Assembly: GCF_038002165.1 (NCBI RefSeq)
Contig: NZ_JBBOBR010000001.1
Coordinates: 620,001 to 684,000 of the forward strand
Length of the DNA stretch: 64,000 bases
From: Cytobacillus sp. FSL H8-0458
Lineage (GTDB): Bacteria > Bacillota > Bacilli > Bacillales > Cytobacillaceae
Direction: 5' to 3'
A model generated the notes under the pieces. That model ran no database searches and was not told where the DNA came from. It worked only from the letters and a program-made list of their open reading frames with translations. Both the position numbers and the translations under genes were made by a program. This document shows positions 18,464-26,197 of the stretch, piece after piece; the stretch's first letter is position 1, and each line of letters starts with the position of its first letter.

Positions 18464-19718
18464 AAACAAGCTGAACAGGCTTAAGGGTCATCTTGGGACA
18501 GATAACGATAAACAGCCTTCATCCGTTCAAAAACATGAGAATATGGCCGATGTCCCATTTAAAGAAGTATGGGCTAATGAAGGTGTTTATCCGTATTATT
18601 TTGAAGACTCTTACTGTCTTGTAAGGGAAAAAGAATACAGCCTTGACCATAGGCATGGAATCTACTCTTTTGGGCAGTTTACAGCAGCGGTGGATGCCTG
18701 GAATAATTCCAGCCTCAGGCATCCGCTTTCTGCTTCCGGTCACGGGCCGGAAAATCTTTTCTTTTTTGATACAGAGACAACCGGCTTGGGAGGAGGGACT
18801 GGCAATACTATATTCCTGCTTGGCCAAGCCAGTCTGCAGGGGAGCAAAATAAAGCTGAAACAGCATATTCTCCCTCAGCCGGGTGCTGAGATACCTTTAT
18901 ATAAAAGTTTTCTGGAAAGCATTGATTATTCAACAATGGTCACGTACAACGGGAAAGCTTTTGACTGGCCGCAGGTTAAAACGAGACATACCCTGCTGAG
19001 GGAGAATGTTCCAAAACTGCCGCCGTTTGGACATTTTGATTTATATCATGCTGCAAGGAGAATGTGGAAGCACAAGCTTGAAAGAATAAAGCTTACTGCA
19101 GTGGAGAAAGATGTTCTGGGGATTGAAAGAAAAGACGATATTCCAGGGTTTCTGGCACCAATGATTTATTTTGATTTTATTGAAAGAAAAGATCCTGAAG
19201 GCATGCTGGGAATTATAAAGCATAATGAAATTGATATACTATCCCTGATCAGCCTTTATACACATCTATCTTTCCAGATACTGCAGCTGGATGAAAGACA
19301 GACTTCCCGGGAGGTTTATGAAGTAGGAAGGTGGCTTTCAACTCTCGGTGAATCTTCACAGGCAGCTATTGCCTTCAATAAAATATCTGAAGGAGAGTCT
19401 TCTGAAGCTTTAGATGCCAGGTTTGCATTGGCTTTTGAGCATAAGAAACATAAAAATTGGGATGAGGCCGCAAAATTATGGAAGGATATTGCTGAAAAAG
19501 GGTTGATCAATATGAAGGTAATATCCTGCATTGAACTGGCCAAGATCTACGAGCATCGAAAAAAGGATATTGGCCAGGCTATAATCTATTCGAATAAAGC
19601 GTTAAACCTGCTGGAAGCAGATAACGGTACAGAAAAGGTGAAAATAAAACAGGAAGATTTGCACCGGCGGATTGTACGGCTTGAACGAAAATTTAATCGG
19701 GCTAAAATCTCCCTGTAA
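18453..19718 (+). CDS. yprB: YprB family exonuclease (mitomycin repair factor MrfB)
   Basis: A 421-residue partner of YprA. It has an RNase H-like DEDD exonuclease domain in which the first acidic pair is seen in FFDTETTGLGGG (near residue 105) and a later DIL motif in NEIDILSLISLY. C-terminal residues about 290-400 look like TPR helices. I place the start at TTG 18453 (MSIKNKLNRLKGHL), which has AGGTGA 5 nt upstream and matches the family's N terminus. Starts inside yprA have no support. It overlaps yprA by 11 nt, consistent with the MrfA-MrfB operon. Function is taken from the family. Confidence 0.9.
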   Translation: MSIKNKLNRLKGHLGTDNDKQPSSVQKHENMADVPFKEVWANEGVYPYYFEDSYCLVREKEYSLDHRHGIYSFGQFTAAVDAWNNSSLRHPLSASGHGPENLFFFDTETTGLGGGTGNTIFLLGQASLQGSKIKLKQHILPQPGAEIPLYKSFLESIDYSTMVTYNGKAFDWPQVKTRHTLLRENVPKLPPFGHFDLYHAARRMWKHKLERIKLTAVEKDVLGIERKDDIPGFLAPMIYFDFIERKDPEGMLGIIKHNEIDILSLISLYTHLSFQILQLDERQTSREVYEVGRWLSTLGESSQAAIAFNKISEGESSEALDARFALAFEHKKHKNWDEAAKLWKDIAEKGLINMKVISCIELAKIYEHRKKDIGQAIIYSNKALNLLEADNGTEKVKIKQEDLHRRIVRLERKFNRAKISL

Positions 19719-19843
19719 CATAATTTTAATATACCAGACAAAAAAATCCACTATTTCCTAGTTGTATGTACTTCTTCTAACAGTTAAAATTAGAACTTGT
19801 GTGGTACTTTTTTAGGAATTTTATATAGTGAGGCTGGTAAAAA

Positions 19844-19939
19844 ATGTATAAAGCAATCTTATTTTTATTCTTCCTTGTAATTTTCACTACTGCAATCGTT
19901 TTCTCCAATTTAAAAGACAGTTTCTACAGTATGCTCTAA
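19844..19939 (+). CDS. Putative 31-residue single-span membrane peptide
   Basis: An ATG frame codes for MYKAILFLFFLVIFTTAIVF followed by SNLKDSFYSML: one hydrophobic helix and a short polar tail. The upstream AGGCTGG is a weak ribosome site. A small hairpin terminator follows 7 nt after the stop, which supports a separate short transcript. Small membrane peptides of this kind occur in sporulating bacilli, but I do not recognise this one. Confidence 0.4.
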   Translation: MYKAILFLFFLVIFTTAIVFSNLKDSFYSML

Positions 19940-19946
19940 GGCTAGT

Positions 19947-19967
19947 ACCTATAAAATAGGTGTTTTC
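19947..19967 (+). terminator. Weak terminator after the 31-residue ORF
   Basis: ACCTAT/ATAGGT 6-bp stem with a 3-nt loop and GTTTTC tail, upstream of the cotD promoter. Confidence 0.55.
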
Positions 19968-19973
19968 ATTAGT

Positions 19974-20001
19974 ACAAGATTACTCTTTCTAACATAGGTT
20001 G
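19974..20001 (+). promoter_or_regulatory. Possible sigma-K promoter for cotD
   Basis: AC at 19974-19975 and CATA at 19993-19996 are 17 nt apart. cotD is known to be a late mother-cell (sigma K, GerE) gene in B. subtilis, so the element is plausible, but the downstream half of the -10 is imperfect. Confidence 0.4.
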
Positions 20002-20036
20002 TTAATGTAAAAACAATTTCGAAAGGGGATCTTTAC

Positions 20037-20414
20037 ATGTATTGCAGACCAAGACCTTCGCAGGTGATGCCTGCTGTTGTTCATCCGACAAAATGCTGTG
20101 TAACTCATTCGTTCCAGAACATCGTGGTTCCGCACATTCATCCTACACATCATACTCATGTAAACCACATTAACTATGAGAATCAGCATTCTTACCCGCA
20201 CACGCAGTCAAATGTTAACCAGGTGACACAATCGAATGTGAACATGGGACCAAGGCCTGGTGTGGCAGGTGCATATAGCCCAGGAATGGGTCCAGGAATG
20301 GGAATGGGCCCAGGAATGGGAATGGGCCCAGGATATGGCGGACCTGGCACTGGTGTAGCTGGAGCATCAACCGGTATGGGTCCAAAACAAGGGCCAAGTT
20401 TTTCCGGCAGATAA
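20037..20414 (+). CDS. cotD: Inner spore coat protein CotD
   Basis: A 125-residue coat protein with the typical CotD N terminus: paired cysteines, many histidines and prolines (MYCRPRPSQVMPAVVHPTKC, then THSFQNIVVPHIHPTHHTHV). The C-terminal third is a Gly/Met/Pro repeat with GMGMGP units, longer and more regular than in the B. subtilis protein. It is made in the mother cell and built into the inner coat. The ATG follows GAAAGGGG by 9 nt. A strong terminator follows. Repeat number is probably variable. Confidence 0.88.
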   Translation: MYCRPRPSQVMPAVVHPTKCCVTHSFQNIVVPHIHPTHHTHVNHINYENQHSYPHTQSNVNQVTQSNVNMGPRPGVAGAYSPGMGPGMGMGPGMGMGPGYGGPGTGVAGASTGMGPKQGPSFSGR

Positions 20415-20415
20415 T

Positions 20416-20444
20416 AAACAAGGGCTTTATGCCCTTGTTTTATT
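20416..20444 (+). terminator. Terminator after cotD
   Basis: ACAAGGGC/GCCCTTGT stem with a 5-nt loop and TTTATTT tail. Confidence 0.85.
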
Positions 20445-20493
20445 TATATAAATGGCAGCTTTCTCAGTCAGATTTCTTTAAGGAGTTTTGCAA

Positions 20494-21063
20494 TTGACAA
20501 AAGTAGCAGTTATTTCAGGGTACAAGCCTTTTGAAGTAGGGATATTTAAAAACGATGACCCTGCTGTCAGCTATATTAAAGCCGCAATCAGGAAAAACCT
20601 GCTTTCTTTGCTGGATGACGGGCTTGAGTGGGTAATCATCAGCGGGCAGCTTGGTGCAGAACTTTGGGCAGCTGAGATTGTTTATGATCTTCAGCTCGAA
20701 GGTTACGAAGACCTGAAGCTTGCAGTCATTACTCCCTTTTTAGATCAGCAAGCTTCCTGGAAGGATGCCAACAAAGAATGGTATGAATCTATATTGGTTC
20801 AGGCAGATTTTGTTGATTCAGTAACAAAAAAACCTTATGAAAGCCCGCAGCAATTCAGATTGAAAAATCATTTTTTTGTTACTAAAAGTGATGTGCTGCT
20901 GCTATTTTATGATATGGAAAAAGAGGGAAGCCCTAAGTATCTGTATGAAACCGCAAAAAAATATCAGGAAGAAAATGAATATGAAATTAGACTAATCACC
21001 TTTTATGATTTACAATTGATTGTAGAAGAAGAACAATTCTCTCAGAGAGACACATTTGAATAA
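20494..21063 (+). CDS. ypsA: YpsA, DUF1273/SLOG-superfamily protein
   Basis: A 189-residue Rossmann-like protein of the SLOG/DprA-related superfamily. The N terminus [17 protein letters not shown] and the segment [16 protein letters not shown] (near residue 50) carry the Gly-rich nucleotide-binding features of YpsA. In Firmicutes YpsA lies beside gpsB and has been linked to cell division. I choose the TTG at 20494, 8 nt after AGGAG; the TTG at 20488 is only 2 nt away. It is followed by gpsB about 80 bp downstream, the conserved pair. Confidence 0.9.
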   Translation: MTKVAVISGYKPFEVGIFKNDDPAVSYIKAAIRKNLLSLLDDGLEWVIISGQLGAELWAAEIVYDLQLEGYEDLKLAVITPFLDQQASWKDANKEWYESILVQADFVDSVTKKPYESPQQFRLKNHFFVTKSDVLLLFYDMEKEGSPKYLYETAKKYQEENEYEIRLITFYDLQLIVEEEQFSQRDTFE

Positions 21064-21143
21064 TGCTCAGATAAATTGACAAATGTACATATCTCTGGAA
21101 AAATAGTATTAATTATGATTGCCGATATACTGAGGTGAGTGTC

Positions 21144-21443
21144 ATGCTATCCGATAAAATTAAATTAACTGCAAAAGATATTTTGGAAAAAGAGTTTAAG
21201 ACAGCTATGAGAGGCTACAAGCCGGAAGATGTCGATAAGTTTTTAGATTTGGTCATTAAAGATTACGAAGCATTCCATCAGGAAATTGAAGATCTTCAGC
21301 TGGAAAATATGAAGCTGAAAAAACAGGTTGAGGAAGCTTCACGAAGACCGGCAGCACAAACTGCAGGAACAACCAATTTTGACATCCTAAAAAGATTATC
21401 AAATCTGGAAAAACATGTTTTTGGAAGTAAATTGTATGATTGA
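21144..21443 (+). CDS. gpsB: Cell-cycle protein GpsB
   Basis: A 99-residue DivIVA-related protein that links the division and elongation machines and recruits PBP1 to the septum. The N-terminal lipid- and PBP-binding domain contains [20 protein letters not shown] and [16 protein letters not shown], a coiled coil runs to about residue 65, and the C-terminal hexamer helix has [16 protein letters not shown]. The ATG at 21144 has GAGGTGA 6 nt upstream; an in-frame GTG at 21135 overlaps that site. Its PBP1 partner ponA is in this window. Confidence 0.95.
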   Translation: MLSDKIKLTAKDILEKEFKTAMRGYKPEDVDKFLDLVIKDYEAFHQEIEDLQLENMKLKKQVEEASRRPAAQTAGTTNFDILKRLSNLEKHVFGSKLYD

Positions 21444-21513
21444 CAGTTCTTATCGGACTTTCCAGTTTATAACCATTGCTATTCTATCACAGATTACATA
21501 TAATATTCTTTGT

Positions 21514-21925
21514 GATCATTAATAGCGTTCGGGTAATCGCTGCAATATATCTTAATATTGTAGAGGAAAGTCCATGCTCGCACAGGCTGAGATGCCTGTA
21601 GTGTTCGTGCCTAGCGAATTCATAAGCTAGGGCAGTCGGAGCTGGCTCCGGCTGACGGCAGGGAAAATGCCTAAGTCCTTCGGGATATGGCATGAATACT
21701 TTGAAAGTGCCACAGTGACGTAGCCTTTTCAGAAATGAAAAGGGTGGAACGAGGTAAACCCCGCGAGCGAGAAACCCAAATGATGGTAGGGGCACTTTCC
21801 CTGAGGAAATGAACAACGGGAAGGACAGGCAGATGCCTGTAGATAGATGATTACCACCTGAGTACGAGACATTTGTCGCTTGCAGTACTACGGTACAAAA
21901 CATGGCTTACAGAACGTTATTAGTG
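21514..21925 (+). ncRNA. rnpB: RNase P RNA, Bacillus type (class B)
   Basis: The catalytic RNA of RNase P, which matures tRNA 5' ends. Conserved blocks are clear: AGCGTTCGGGTAATCGCTGC at the 5' end, GAGGAAAGTCCATGCTCGCAC, GTGCCACAGTGACG, GGTGGAACGAGGTAAACCCC, GAGAAACCCAAAT, and GAGTACGAG near the 3' end. The terminal helix pairs AACGTT-like 5' sequence with AGAACGTT at 21911-21918. The ends are set by alignment in memory with the B. subtilis RNA and may be off by a few bases. The location after gpsB is the conserved one. Confidence 0.95.
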
Positions 21926-21950
21926 AGACAGTATGAGTGTTATAAATTCA

Positions 21951-21978
21951 AGCTCTCCTTTTTGGGAGAGCTTTTTTA
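21951..21978 (+). terminator. Terminator after rnpB
   Basis: AGCTCTCC/GGAGAGCT stem with a 6-nt loop and TTTTTT tail. Confidence 0.9.
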
Positions 21979-22116
21979 CTTTGCTGCAGGCTGGTATATA
22001 ATAATGAAAACTAAGGCATTCATTGCGGGTAATCATATAAACAGATATACTTTATTTGTTGATCCAGTTAGAGTATACATAATAGAAATAAGAATTAGGT
22101 TAGGGTGAAAATAAAT

Positions 22117-23256
22117 ATGTCTAAATACGATTTAATCGCCACTACGGCCATGGGTCTTGAGGCGCTTGCTGCCAAAGAAGTGCGCGATCTTGGATATGAA
22201 TGTGAAGTTGAAAATGGCAGAATAACATTTAAAGGCGATGAAGCTGCAATTGTCCGGTCTAATTTGTGGCTGAGAACAGCAGATCGGGTTCGCATAAAAG
22301 TGGGAGAATTCAAAGCAACGAGCTTTGACGAGCTTTTTGAAAAAACTAAAGCGCTGCCCTGGGAAAGGTATATGCCTGAAAATGCCGAGTTCCCAGTTTC
22401 AGGGAAATCTGTGAAGTCCAAGCTTTTTTCTGTTTCCGATTGTCAGGCGATTGTCAAGAAAGCAATCGTGGAACGCATGAGAACAAAGTATCATAAGACA
22501 GGCTGGCTTGAAGAAAATGGGCCGCTATTCAAAATAGAAGTTGCTCTCCATAAGGATGTAGCCCTTCTGACCATCGATGCCAGCGGAAGCGGCCTCCATA
22601 AACGGGGATATCGTGCAGGGCAGGGGGAAGCGCCACTTAAGGAAACACTTGCAGCTGCATTGGTTATGCTGACAAATTGGAACCCTGATAAGCCATTTGC
22701 AGATCCCTTCTGCGGATCCGGCACTATCCCGATTGAAGCAGCATTAATCGGCCAGAATATTGCACCCGGTTTTAATCGTGAATTCATTTCGGAAGGATGG
22801 TCCTGGATTCCTGAAAAAGTCTGGGAGGATGCAAGAAATGAAGCTGAAGACCTGGCAAACTATGATCAGCCACTCGATATCACTGGTGCTGACATTGATC
22901 ACAGGATGGTTAAGATAGCTGAAGAGAATGCTTTCGAAGCTGGATTGGGTGATTTGATAAACTTCAAACAAATGCAAGTGCGTGATTTTACGACTGCTAA
23001 GGAATATGGTGTCATTGTCGGGAATCCTCCATATGGGGAACGCCTTGGTGAGAAGGCTGCGGTACAGCGAATGTATGCAGAGATGGGAAGTGCCTTTGCT
23101 CCTCTTGACACTTGGTCCATTTATATCCTGACTTCTGACGAGGAATTTGAAACTCACTATGGAAGAAAAGCAACTAAAAAACGAAAGCTCTTCAATGGTT
23201 TTATTCGTACAGACTATTATCAGTACTGGGGCAAAAGACCGCCGAGAAATAATTAG
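22117..23256 (+). CDS. ypsC: THUMP-domain rRNA guanine-N2 methyltransferase YpsC
   Basis: A 379-residue RNA methyltransferase of the RlmL/RlmK family. The N-terminal ferredoxin-like plus THUMP region (about 1-160, starting YDLIATTAMGLEALAAKEV) binds RNA. The Rossmann catalytic domain shows FADPFCGSGTIPIEAALIG (SAM binding, near 193-211), DIDHRMVKIAEENA and the N6/N2-type catalytic motif NPPYGERLGE. The ATG at 22117 has AGGGTGA 9 nt upstream; an in-frame GTG at 22105 lies inside it. It is the conserved gene after gpsB-rnpB. The exact modified base is not shown by sequence. Confidence 0.92.
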   Translation: MSKYDLIATTAMGLEALAAKEVRDLGYECEVENGRITFKGDEAAIVRSNLWLRTADRVRIKVGEFKATSFDELFEKTKALPWERYMPENAEFPVSGKSVKSKLFSVSDCQAIVKKAIVERMRTKYHKTGWLEENGPLFKIEVALHKDVALLTIDASGSGLHKRGYRAGQGEAPLKETLAAALVMLTNWNPDKPFADPFCGSGTIPIEAALIGQNIAPGFNREFISEGWSWIPEKVWEDARNEAEDLANYDQPLDITGADIDHRMVKIAEENAFEAGLGDLINFKQMQVRDFTTAKEYGVIVGNPPYGERLGEKAAVQRMYAEMGSAFAPLDTWSIYILTSDEEFETHYGRKATKKRKLFNGFIRTDYYQYWGKRPPRNN

Positions 23257-23286
23257 CAGCAAAAGCATAAAACCTCCTGAAACTGT

Positions 23287-23340
23287 ATAGAATATATCTA
23301 TCTGATTCTTTTTTTTATAACATCAGAATCTATATTCTAC
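23287..23340 (+). other. Long hairpin after ypsC
   Basis: TAGAATATA and GATTCT upstream pair with AGAATC and TATATTCTA downstream across a T-rich loop. It may act as a 3' end stabiliser or weak terminator for ypsC; no terminal T-run follows. Confidence 0.5.
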
Positions 23341-23420
23341 TTCGAGAGCTGTCTAGCTCCAGCGCCTACCCCCCTCGAGGGGATTGTCGGGGGTGGGCAA
23401 GGCGCTTGCGCTTTTCTAAG
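23341..23420. repeat. GC-rich Bacillus-type intergenic repeat
   Basis: The block beginning CTTCGAGAGCTGTCTAGCTC and ending near GCGCTTGCGCTTTTCT has nested inverted repeats (AGCGCC/GGCGCT, CCCCC/GGGGG, CCCCTCGAGGGG). I recognise this type as a common dispersed element in Bacillus genomes. Only one copy is in the window. It ends right at the ribosome binding site of the next small gene. Confidence 0.6.
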
Positions 23421-23431
23421 GAGGGGTGGCA

Positions 23432-23599
23432 ATGAAACATTCCAGCATTGATTTCCATAAAATTTCCCAGGCGCTAAATGGAACACTTGAAGCAATACAC
23501 GGAGACGGTGATCCATCAGAAGAGGCACTGGAGAGTATTAGAAACGCACAGGGCGAACTTCAGCAGGCATTGTCATTTTCTATGTCACGTTTCAACTAG
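23432..23599 (+). CDS. Hypothetical 55-residue protein
   Basis: The frame starts MKHSSIDFHKISQALNGTLE and ends ALSFSMSRFN. It is predicted helical and mildly acidic, without membrane segment or known motif. A very strong ribosome site (GGAGGGG, 7 nt upstream) and a good terminator after the stop support a real gene. The ribosome site abuts the GC-rich repeat, so the promoter probably lies upstream of or inside that repeat. I do not recognise the family. Confidence 0.65.
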   Translation: MKHSSIDFHKISQALNGTLEAIHGDGDPSEEALESIRNAQGELQQALSFSMSRFN

Positions 23600-23610
23600 T
23601 CGTTTATAAT

Positions 23611-23648
23611 GAGCAGGGGGCTGCCTTAAAGCACCCCTGTTTTTTTGA
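23611..23648 (+). terminator. Terminator after the 55-residue gene
   Basis: CAGGGG/CCCCTG stem with TTTTTTT tail, 12 nt after the stop. Confidence 0.85.
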
Positions 23649-23703
23649 TAAGGCTGTTTTCGCAAGGTTTGTTGCTTTTTTATATATTATTTACTGAGTT
23701 AAG

Positions 23704-23762
23704 TTGATTGGAGCGGTAAGCGAGCATCCTGGAGCGGAAATCAACGGACAACATTGATAGGC
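23704..23762. repeat. Dispersed intergenic repeat, copy 2 (inverted)
   Basis: Positions 23736-23762 are the reverse complement of 15869-15895 with 26 of 27 bases identical. The flanking GGAGCGGTAAGCGAGC is related in composition to the longer copy. This copy appears truncated. Confidence 0.7.
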
Positions 23763-23787
23763 GAAACAACAGGTTTGGCATTATATC

Positions 23788-23904
23788 TTGACAGTTACTG
23801 TATTTGAGATAAAATTATATGATGTTCATTTGATTATTAACGCCTTATATATGAAATAATGATAGAACTGAATTCAAAGCGTCTGGTTTATAGGCGCTTT
23901 AACT
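23788..23904 (+). promoter_or_regulatory. Promoter and leader hairpins for the DinG-like helicase
   Basis: TTGACA (23788-23793) and TAAAAT (23810-23815) are 16 bp apart. In the leader, a 9-bp stem AAAGCGTCT/AGGCGCTTT (876-884 with 892-900 of the 23 kb block) is followed by AACTTTTT, resembling a terminator. CGCCTTATA at 23841-23849 can instead pair with TATAGGCG at 23889-23896, so two exclusive folds exist. Confidence 0.5.
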
Positions 23905-23925
23905 TTTTAATTACGGAGGGGTAGC

Positions 23926-25851
23926 ATGTCGAACCGGATGCCTTTTGCCGTATCCAAGAGCGAATCTTTTTATGAAAAGCTAAGTGAGTGGATCGGAGAT
24001 GTTTTTTACGATATATTGCCTGAAGCAGGATTTGAAATTCGGGATGAGCAAATATTTATGGCCTTTCAGCTGGAAAAAGCATTTAAAGACAAAAGTGTTA
24101 TATTTGCAGAGGCAGGTGTAGGGACTGGGAAAACGATCGTTTACCTTTTATATGCAATCAGTTATGCAAGGTACATAAATAAGCCTGCTATTATCGCCTG
24201 TGCGGATGAGACTTTAATCGAGCAGCTTGTGAAAAAGGAAGGTGATATTGCCAAGCTGGAGAAAGCTTTAGGGTTAAATATTGATGTCAGACTGGCAAAA
24301 TCACGCGATCAGTATCTATGCCTAAACAAGCTGGACAAGCTCGTAGCAAATGATGTTCATGATCACTATAATCGCATTTTTGATGATCTTCCGGACTTTG
24401 TTCAAACTGGCTCATCCATGCAAAAGTTTGAAAGATATGGTGACCGGAAAGATTACCCTGAATTGCCGGATGAGCATTGGACCAATGTCTCTTGGGATTC
24501 AATCCAGGACTGTTTCACTTGTGAGAAGCGTCACCGCTGCGGTCAAACTCTCCATAGGGAATATTACCGCAGCGCAAAAGACTTGATCATTTGTTCACAC
24601 GATTTTTACATGGAACATATCTGGACCAAGGAATCGAGAAAACGGGAAGGGCAGCTGCCTTTGCTTCCTGAGAGCTCTTGTGTGGTTTTTGATGAAGGCC
24701 ATCTGCTGGAATATGCATCCCAAAAGGCTCTGACATATCGTTTTTCCGAGCAGATCCTGGAATCTATCTTAACAAGGCTTATGGCGAATGATGTACGTGA
24801 AAAAACGTTAAATATCATTGAAGATGCTATTTACCAGAATGAGCATTTCTTTTTGACACTGTCCATGTCTGCTTCGGGTGATACTGGTTCTGACAAGAAA
24901 ACGATTGAAAAAACTGCAGATGTTATGAGAGAAGGACGTAAACTGCAGGACTTGATCAATACACTTGAGGAAGAATTAGTATTTGAAAGCGAAATGTATG
25001 TCATTAATGAATATGACTTAAAAATTGTTGAAGAATATCTTGAGCAAATCTCATACTCGCTTTCATTGTTCCTCAAGGATTTAAAAGGAATCACCTGGTT
25101 TGAAGAGAATAATGGGGAAAGAACTCTGGTTATTATGCCAAGAATGGTCGAAGATATTATGCGGGAAGAAGTATTTTCCCAGAAGAAGCCGTATGTTTTC
25201 TCCTCGGCAACACTGTCTGAGAATAAGTCCTTTGATTATATGGCAAAAAGCCTGGGAGTAGACGATTATCTATCCTTTACCGTAGATTCCCCGTTCGACT
25301 ATGAAGAAAATATGGTCATTCGCATGCCGGAATTTGCAGAGGGATCAGGAACTGCGAAAATGGACTACATTCTCGAACAAGTTAAAGCAACAGAAGGACG
25401 GGCTTTAGTATTATTCAACAGTTCTTCTGAGCTGGCAGAATTCAAAGCATTTGTTTCAGGGAAAATAAGTGTGCCGGTCTTTTTTGAAGGGGATGCAGAG
25501 ATAAGCAGCCTCGTATCAAATTTCCAAAATGATGAGCATTCAGTTCTCTGCTCTGTTCATTTATGGGAAGGTCTTGATATACCGGGCAGATCCCTGGAGA
25601 ATGTGCTTATTTATGGCCTCCCATTCCCTCCGCACGATCCGGTCTTTACGGCCAAAAGGGAAGGTTCGGCTGATCCTTTCAAAGAGGTTGATCTTCCATA
25701 TATGATCCTGCGGTTAAGGCAGGGGATTGGAAGATTAATTAGAACACATGAAGACAAAGGGACCGTTCATATTCTGATGCATAAAAATGAAAATCCTGAA
25801 GTCCGCGAAATGATAAAAAAGGTTCTGCCTGCAGAGCCCGTAACAAGCTGA
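23926..25851 (+). CDS. ypvA: DinG/XPD-type ATP-dependent helicase YpvA
   Basis: A 641-residue superfamily 2 DNA helicase related to DinG. Walker A is EAGVGTGKT (near residues 61-69), the DEAH-like box is DEGH (near 257), and motif VI lies in LRLRQGIGRLIRTH. Four cysteines, in DQYLCLNKL and CFTCEKRHRC, are placed like the [4Fe-4S] cluster of XPD/DinG helicases between motifs I and II. There is no N-terminal exonuclease domain, which distinguishes it from the larger Gram-positive DinG. The ATG has GGAGGGG 6 nt upstream. It is monocistronic with its own promoter and terminator. A DNA repair role is inferred from the family. Confidence 0.92.
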   Translation: MSNRMPFAVSKSESFYEKLSEWIGDVFYDILPEAGFEIRDEQIFMAFQLEKAFKDKSVIFAEAGVGTGKTIVYLLYAISYARYINKPAIIACADETLIEQLVKKEGDIAKLEKALGLNIDVRLAKSRDQYLCLNKLDKLVANDVHDHYNRIFDDLPDFVQTGSSMQKFERYGDRKDYPELPDEHWTNVSWDSIQDCFTCEKRHRCGQTLHREYYRSAKDLIICSHDFYMEHIWTKESRKREGQLPLLPESSCVVFDEGHLLEYASQKALTYRFSEQILESILTRLMANDVREKTLNIIEDAIYQNEHFFLTLSMSASGDTGSDKKTIEKTADVMREGRKLQDLINTLEEELVFESEMYVINEYDLKIVEEYLEQISYSLSLFLKDLKGITWFEENNGERTLVIMPRMVEDIMREEVFSQKKPYVFSSATLSENKSFDYMAKSLGVDDYLSFTVDSPFDYEENMVIRMPEFAEGSGTAKMDYILEQVKATEGRALVLFNSSSELAEFKAFVSGKISVPVFFEGDAEISSLVSNFQNDEHSVLCSVHLWEGLDIPGRSLENVLIYGLPFPPHDPVFTAKREGSADPFKEVDLPYMILRLRQGIGRLIRTHEDKGTVHILMHKNENPEVREMIKKVLPAEPVTS

Positions 25852-25856
25852 ACTAA

Positions 25857-25888
25857 GGCAGTGCCCAAGCGGGCACTGCCTTTCTTTT
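25857..25888 (+). terminator. Terminator after ypvA
   Basis: A 10-bp perfect stem GGCAGTGCCC/GGGCACTGCC with a 4-nt loop and TTTCTTTT tail. Confidence 0.92.
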
Positions 25889-26186
25889 AACCTCTCAACA
25901 GCTGATTTGCTTCGGGTGTCATACGAGCAGGAGTCCAGGCAGGCTCCCAGACAAGGTTAACCTCTACATCTGAAAATAGCTCAAGATCTTCAATGCAATA
26001 TTTAACTCCACTGACTATGCTGTCATGCAGCGGGCATCCCGGTGTTGTAAGAGTCATGGTAATAACTGCCTTGTCACCATCGGGAATATTAATATCATAA
26101 ATAAGGCCTAAATCAACCACATTTATATTCAATTCAGGATCCATAACTCTCTTTAGATTGCTGAGAACTACTTCTTTTCGATTCAT
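25887..26186 (-). CDS. DUF59/MIP18-type iron-sulfur assembly protein
   Basis: A 99-residue protein of the metal-sulfur cluster biosynthesis family (SufT/PaaD-like). Signatures are VMDPELNINVVDLGLIYDI at the N terminus and TLTTPGCPLHDSIV, whose cysteine is the family's conserved one. It likely helps mature or transfer Fe-S or metal clusters in the cytoplasm. The ATG has GGGGGAATTAAC just upstream. It is the last gene of a four-gene - strand operon with a 11-nt gap to the NnrS-like gene, which suggests a role in maturing a metalloprotein used with that membrane protein. Confidence 0.88.
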   Translation of the reverse strand: MNRKEVVLSNLKRVMDPELNINVVDLGLIYDINIPDGDKAVITMTLTTPGCPLHDSIVSGVKYCIEDLELFSDVEVNLVWEPAWTPARMTPEANQLLRG

Positions 26187-26197
26187 GTTAATTCCCC

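Noticed and set aside
20215..20421. Frame opposite cotD
   Set aside because: It is the antisense of the Gly-Met-Pro repeat of CotD and overlaps its terminator.
22744..23268. 174-codon - strand frame opposite ypsC
   Set aside because: It overlaps a well-supported methyltransferase gene over its full length, and has no ribosome site or family match.
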